Source of the DNA: Sorangium cellulosum
GTDB lineage: Bacteria; Myxococcota_A; Polyangia; Polyangiales; Polyangiaceae
DNA: 64,000 nt
Assembly (NCBI RefSeq): GCF_004135735.1
Contig: NZ_CP012670.1
Coordinates: 6,216,501 to 6,280,500, forward strand
Direction: 5' to 3'
The position numbers and the translations under genes were made by a program. Below are positions 60,755 to 64,000 of this stretch, one piece after another; positions within the stretch are counted from its first letter, which is position 1; each line of letters opens with the position of its first letter. Below the pieces are notes generated by a model. It had not been told where the DNA came from and made no database searches. It was given only the letters and a program-made list of their open reading frames with translations.

Positions 60755-61957
60755 TCACCGGCCGCGGCCGAGGAAGTCCATCAGCCAGGCCATGGCCGGC
60801 CGCATCGTGCCGTCCGGGTGCATGAGGCCCGTGTTGTCTCGCCAGGTGGAGCCGACGATGTAGCCGTAGAAGGTGATGCCTTTGACGGCGCTGTGGTTGT
60901 AGAGCATCGTGAACTGCTCCTCCATCACCCTGCGCTGCTCGTCGTCGTCCGCGATGTCGATGTCGAGCTCGGTGATGTACACGGGCAGGCCCATGGCGGC
61001 GAACCTGTCGAGGAAGCCCCTCACGGTGTCGACGTCCTTCTTGTACACGTCGTGGGCCTCCGCGCCGACGGCGTCGATCGGGGCGCCCGCCTCCAGCGCC
61101 GCGCTCAGCATCGCGACGAAGCGGTCGTGCTCGCTCTCGTACTCGATGATGTTGTAGTCGTTGAGGATCAGGGTCGCGCCCGGGCAGAGCTCGCGAGCCC
61201 ACTTGAAGGAGTTGACGATCCAGTCATGGCCGCTCTCGCCGGCGCCGCCGATGGCCTCCTTGAAGGAAGGCGTGGTGTGGGGCGGCGGCTCGTTCACGAC
61301 GACGATGTACCTCGTGTCGGGGTACCGCTGACAGAACGCCTGCATCCAGTCCCTCACGGCCTGCCGCCGCGCCTCCGCGGGGAGAGGCCCGAGCCAGCTC
61401 GGGGGCGTGGCTCCCCACACGAAGGAGGGCTGCGCGAAGGGGATGTCGTTGTCCTGCGCGTACTTGTAGATCGCGTCGAGCCTGCTCCAGTCTCGCTCGC
61501 CGCGGGACGCCTCGACAGCGCTCCACCTGCCCTCGATCTCGGGCGTGATCTGGTTCCAGTACCGGACGAAGCCGTCGCGCACGGCGCGATCGGTCGTGAT
61601 GTTGCCGACGAACTTGCCGCCGCCCGTGCTGCTCGACCCGCCCGACCCGCCGCCGGAGCCGCCGGCTCCGGAGCTGCTCGCGCCTCCAGAGCCGCCGTCG
61701 CCCGAGCTGCCTGCGCTCGACGAGCCGCCCGCACCAGAGCCCACAGCGCTCGTGCTGCTCGTGTCAGCTCCGCCGGCGCCCATCGTGCCAGCGCCGCCGC
61801 CACGGCCGCCTGCGCTCGACGAGCCGCCAGCGCTCGATGAGCCGCTCGGTGCATCGTCGCCCCGGTCCACCCGGCCAGAGCAGCCCGAGAGGGCCACGAT
61901 TCCGAGCGCGATCCGGGCTGTGCCGCACAGCCATCGAGAAGAACGGTTCTTGTTCAT
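60755..61957 (-). CDS. GH10 endo-1,4-beta-xylanase lipoprotein
   Basis: Predicted surface xylan-degrading enzyme, 400 residues. A lipobox LSGC (Cys26) is followed by about 100 residues of Ser/Gly-rich linker and then a compact GH10 barrel. Catalytic acid/base Glu near 223 in VVVNEPPPH and nucleophile Glu near 330 in YITELDIDI are present, as are FAQPSFVWGATPPSW, the DYN of LILNDYNIIEYE, and GITFYGYIVGSTW. FVWG replaces the usual HTLVWH, so one substrate-binding His is missing. The catalytic domain is somewhat short, around 280 residues. ATG 61957 gives the signal peptide; ATG 61972 is possible. Xylan use fits a cellulolytic Sorangium-like host. Confidence 0.88.
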   Translation of the reverse strand: MNKNRSSRWLCGTARIALGIVALSGCSGRVDRGDDAPSGSSSAGGSSSAGGRGGGAGTMGAGGADTSSTSAVGSGAGGSSSAGSSGDGGSGGASSSGAGGSGGGSGGSSSTGGGKFVGNITTDRAVRDGFVRYWNQITPEIEGRWSAVEASRGERDWSRLDAIYKYAQDNDIPFAQPSFVWGATPPSWLGPLPAEARRQAVRDWMQAFCQRYPDTRYIVVVNEPPPHTTPSFKEAIGGAGESGHDWIVNSFKWARELCPGATLILNDYNIIEYESEHDRFVAMLSAALEAGAPIDAVGAEAHDVYKKDVDTVRGFLDRFAAMGLPVYITELDIDIADDDEQRRVMEEQFTMLYNHSAVKGITFYGYIVGSTWRDNTGLMHPDGTMRPAMAWLMDFLGRGR

Positions 61958-62048
61958 GGCGACCTGAAGCATCCCCTCGGATCGATCACGAGCCGTGCCA
62001 TGGATATGGCGGTCGTCGGGGCGGCCGCGCGTCACCGGGGCGCCTCCC

Positions 62049-62315
62049 TCAGCGAGGAGGCGGGGTGCAGGTGAAGCACTCGCCGCACTCGTAGTGCTGC
62101 GTCGTGGTGCCCCACGCGATCCGGTTGTTGCAGCAGTCGCGGCCGTACTGGCCGACGACGGTGGTGTAGCTCTGGTCGCTGTAATAGGTGCAGTTTCCCC
62201 CCGGCGCCGCCTCGCTCGAGGGGACCAACAGGGCAGTGGTGCCCAACATCGCTGCGCCTGCCGTCAGGGCAGCGAAGAAGTAACGAACGCGGGCAGCAGG
62301 GCTGAGACGACGCAT
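62049..62315 (-). CDS. Small secreted Cys-rich protein (DUF6289-like)
   Basis: An 88-residue protein. The first 37 residues form a signal peptide (ARVRYFFAALTAGAAML, cleavage near SSEAA). The 50-residue mature part is Tyr/Thr/Cys-rich: GGNCTYYSDQSYTTVVGQ, GRDCCNNRIAWG, HYECGECFTC. Six or more Cys residues suggest disulfides or a metal. It resembles the small bacterial exported family DUF6289. No function is known. ATG 62315 follows GAGGAGCGTCC. Confidence 0.72.
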   Translation of the reverse strand: MRRLSPAARVRYFFAALTAGAAMLGTTALLVPSSEAAPGGNCTYYSDQSYTTVVGQYGRDCCNNRIAWGTTTQHYECGECFTCTPPPR

Positions 62316-62504
62316 GGACGCTCCTCTTGCAATGGGGGCCTGTTTCGGCCTCCGAAGCGATGCGAGGCAGCTTAGACCGCTCGCTCGGCTCGAGCAAGCG
62401 CTCCGGCCGGAGCGGCCTTTGCGGAGCTCTGCAAAGTTTCATTCGGCGGGAGGAGGCGGCGAGCTCGTGAGCGCGGTTCACGAAGGCAAGAGAGGCATCC
62501 TGCC

Positions 62505-62773
62505 ACCAGCTCCACCTGTCCGGGATGTCGAACCGGATGAACGAGATCATGAAGGTGCTCACGATCACCTCGACGATCTTCCTGCCCGTCACCGCGATCG
62601 CGGGCATTTACGGGATGAGCTTCCACCACGAGAGCTCGCCGTACGACATGCCGGAGCTCGACGGGTATCATGGCTACCCGCTCGTCTGGTGCCTGACGCT
62701 GGCGAGCGTCATCGGCCTGCTCGCCGACTACCGCCGCGAGGGCTGGCTCGGGAAGGGCGGCGACGACGGCTGA
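62505..62773 (+). pseudogene. C-terminal remnant of a CorA-family magnesium transporter
   Basis: About 90 codons encode the end of CorA: HLSGMSNRMNEIMKVLTITS, the first membrane helix TIFLPVTAIAGIYGMSF, a loop MPELDGYHGYPLVW, the second helix and a final basic RREGWLGKG. CorA's N-terminal 240 residues are missing; upstream DNA in this and other frames shows no homology. The invariant GMN motif, needed for Mg2+ selection, reads GMS. The first ATG, 62525, has no ribosome site. I call it a decayed 3' fragment. Confidence 0.7.
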
Positions 62774-62960
62774 GCCGACGCGGCGCGCGACCGGCCGCGC
62801 GACCGGCCGCCTCCGCGGCGGCGAACGGCATGTGCGGGCGCGGATCACATGGTCGGATGGAACGCGGTCGTGGACGCGGGCGTGGACGCAGGCCTACGGA
62901 CGGCGGCGTGACGAAGCTGCCAATTGACTTGGGATCGCCGCAGCCGGTATCTCAGAGTGC

Positions 62961-64000
62961 GTGCCTCGCTGGCTCTCCTGGCTGCTGCCATGTGCTCTCG
63001 CGATGTCCGTCGCCGGTGTCGGGAATACGGCGAGCGCGGACGAGCCCTACGACGATCGGGACGTGCGCGCGGCGTCGATGACGGCGGGGCTGCTGCGCCG
63101 CGCCAGGCAGGCGCACGCGGCCAGGCGGCTGGTGACGGCGGCGGCGACCTACGAGCGGGCGCTGGAGGCCGCGCAGGGGGCGTGGACGACCGACGCGGAG
63201 CGGGCGACGATCGCCGGTGAGCTCGGGCTGGTCGAGCTCGCGCTGGGGCGGCATCGGGACGCGGCGACCCACCTGGCGCAGTGCCTCCAGCACCGGGGCG
63301 TGATCAGCGGATGGCTCCGCGGCCAGGTCGATGATGGCCTGCAGCGCGCCGCGAAGCGCGTGGTGACGGTCTACGTGACGACCAATCCGCCGGGCGCCGA
63401 GGTCCTGATCGACGGACAGGCGCTCTCCCCGCCGGAGCCGGTCCACGAGGTGTTCGTGGAGCCGGGGGAGCACACCGTGCGGGCGCGGCTCGAGGGGCAC
63501 GAGGAGGCGGAGCGCTCGTTCACCGCCGAGGCTGGCCTGACGCACCCGATCGTCCTCAAGCTGCCGCGCCTCCCGGAGCGCGTCGCGCGCGCGCCGGAGG
63601 CGGCCGCTGCTGCGCCGCGCTCGGCGGCTCCGGCCGCGCCTCCGGCGGGGTCGACCTTCCCGCTGGCGGAGCTGCGCATCGGCGGGGTGGCGCTCACGAC
63701 GGCGGCGGTGGCGGCCGGCACGGTCTTCCTCCTGCGGTCCGGCGTCCTCCGCGACGACCTCGCCGCGCAGGAGGCCGCGCTCCGCCGCGGGGGGTGGGAC
63801 CCGTCCGCGTGCGGGGGGGCGGACGCGCCGCTGGCCTGCACCGAGCTCCGCGACACCGCCGAGGCGCGGGACCTGTTCCGCGGGCTCGGGGTGGGGACGC
63901 TGGCGGCGGGCGGCGTCTTCGCGGCCGTGACGGTGGCCGCGTTCCTCGCGGAGCCGTCGTCCATGGCGAGCGAGCCGGCCCGCCAGGGCGTCCGCGTCGT
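62961..64000 (+). CDS. Exported PEGA-domain protein (runs off the window)
   Basis: An open frame from GTG 62961 continues beyond the right edge; 346 codons are visible. A signal peptide (WLSWLLPCALAMSVAGVG, cleavage near TASA) is followed by helical repeats (RRARQAHAARRLVTAAATYERALEAA, GELGLVELALGRHRDAATHLAQCLQH) resembling a TPR-like segment, then a PEGA domain (VYVTTNPPGAEVLIDGQAL, VEPGEHTVRARLEGHEEAE; about residues 136-195). An Ala/Pro linker leads to two hydrophobic segments (about 235-258 and 310-330). It is a common myxobacterial architecture, thought to sense or anchor to the cell envelope. GTG 62961 has a weak ribosome site; ATG 63003 is a fallback. Confidence 0.75.
   Translation, partial: MPRWLSWLLPCALAMSVAGVGNTASADEPYDDRDVRAASMTAGLLRRARQAHAARRLVTAAATYERALEAAQGAWTTDAERATIAGELGLVELALGRHRDAATHLAQCLQHRGVISGWLRGQVDDGLQRAAKRVVTVYVTTNPPGAEVLIDGQALSPPEPVHEVFVEPGEHTVRARLEGHEEAERSFTAEAGLTHPIVLKLPRLPERVARAPEAAAAAPRSAAPAAPPAGSTFPLAELRIGGVALTTAAVAAGTVFLLRSGVLRDDLAAQEAALRRGGWDPSACGGADAPLACTELRDTAEARDLFRGLGVGTLAAGGVFAAVTVAAFLAEPSSMASEPARQGVRV

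Noticed and set aside
1..64000. tRNA, rRNA or riboswitch genes
   Set aside because: Intergenic regions were read for cloverleaf arms, TTCGA-type loops and known riboswitch cores; none was convincing, although a covariance search could find weak ones.

Overview
The window reads as chromosomal DNA of a large-genome, very GC-rich myxobacterium, most likely from the Sorangium/Polyangium side of the Myxococcota. The signs are a Ser/Thr kinase with the myxobacterial-style HRDVSPHN loop and a PEGA tail, many lipoproteins with Gly/Ser/Thr linkers after the lipobox, an FHA-linked sigma-54 activator, a Cys-plus-hydrophobic C-terminal sorting-like tail, and abundant in-frame minisatellites. No rRNA, tRNA, CRISPR array, phage or intact insertion sequence was seen. 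This lineage assignment is inference from gene content, not from a marker gene.

Layout, left to right. 0.7-6.7 kb: three co-directional chorismate-using enzymes, namely an isochorismate synthase, a PabA-PabB fusion with a repeat-built linker, and a TrpE-TrpG fusion starting at TTG. 7-14 kb: a GNAT acetyltransferase, argG, a small holin-family membrane protein, an aldo/keto reductase, a MutS-family ATPase and a BON lipoprotein. 14-23.5 kb: a membrane Ser/Thr kinase, a FabH-like ketosynthase, a secreted cytochrome c/beta-propeller pair, a secreted phosphoesterase, and an abutting phosphoesterase-phosphopantetheinyl transferase pair that resembles mycobacterial pptH-pptT. 23.7-29.8 kb: gltB-gltD. 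30-35 kb: a bacterial GRAS-domain protein with plant-like motifs, a 0.9 kb gene-free stretch, an FHA/sigma-54 activator, and a divergent zinc-finger-like protein behind a sigma-54-type promoter.

35-43.2 kb is a minus-strand TonB module: PhoB-like regulator, TonB, ExbB, two ExbDs, a TonB-dependent receptor and a beta-helix lipoprotein. It looks like a self-contained, self-energised outer-membrane uptake system. 43-53 kb: a hexapeptide acetyltransferase, a PrsW protease with a repeat-rich cytosolic tail, lolA, ruvC, a GlcD-type oxidase, a propeller/di-heme peroxidase fusion and secreted lipoproteins. 53.6-57 kb: a MerR-aldo/keto reductase operon, a GFA-family protein and a WYL regulator. 56.9-58.6 kb is a scrapyard of joined gene fragments (PD40-type lipoprotein N-terminus, PL9 pectate lyase, SulP transporter). 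58.7-64 kb: an ECF42-type sigma factor with its YCII partner, a GH10 xylanase, a small DUF6289-like secreted protein, a CorA remnant and the start of a PEGA protein.

The most unusual things seen are the GRAS protein; a dispersed palindromic element (two full copies and one truncated) whose 82-bp core is conserved while its outer arms are locus-specific yet still self-complementary; the PptH/PptT-like pair; the complete TonB module; and the 56.9-58.6 kb gene mosaic.
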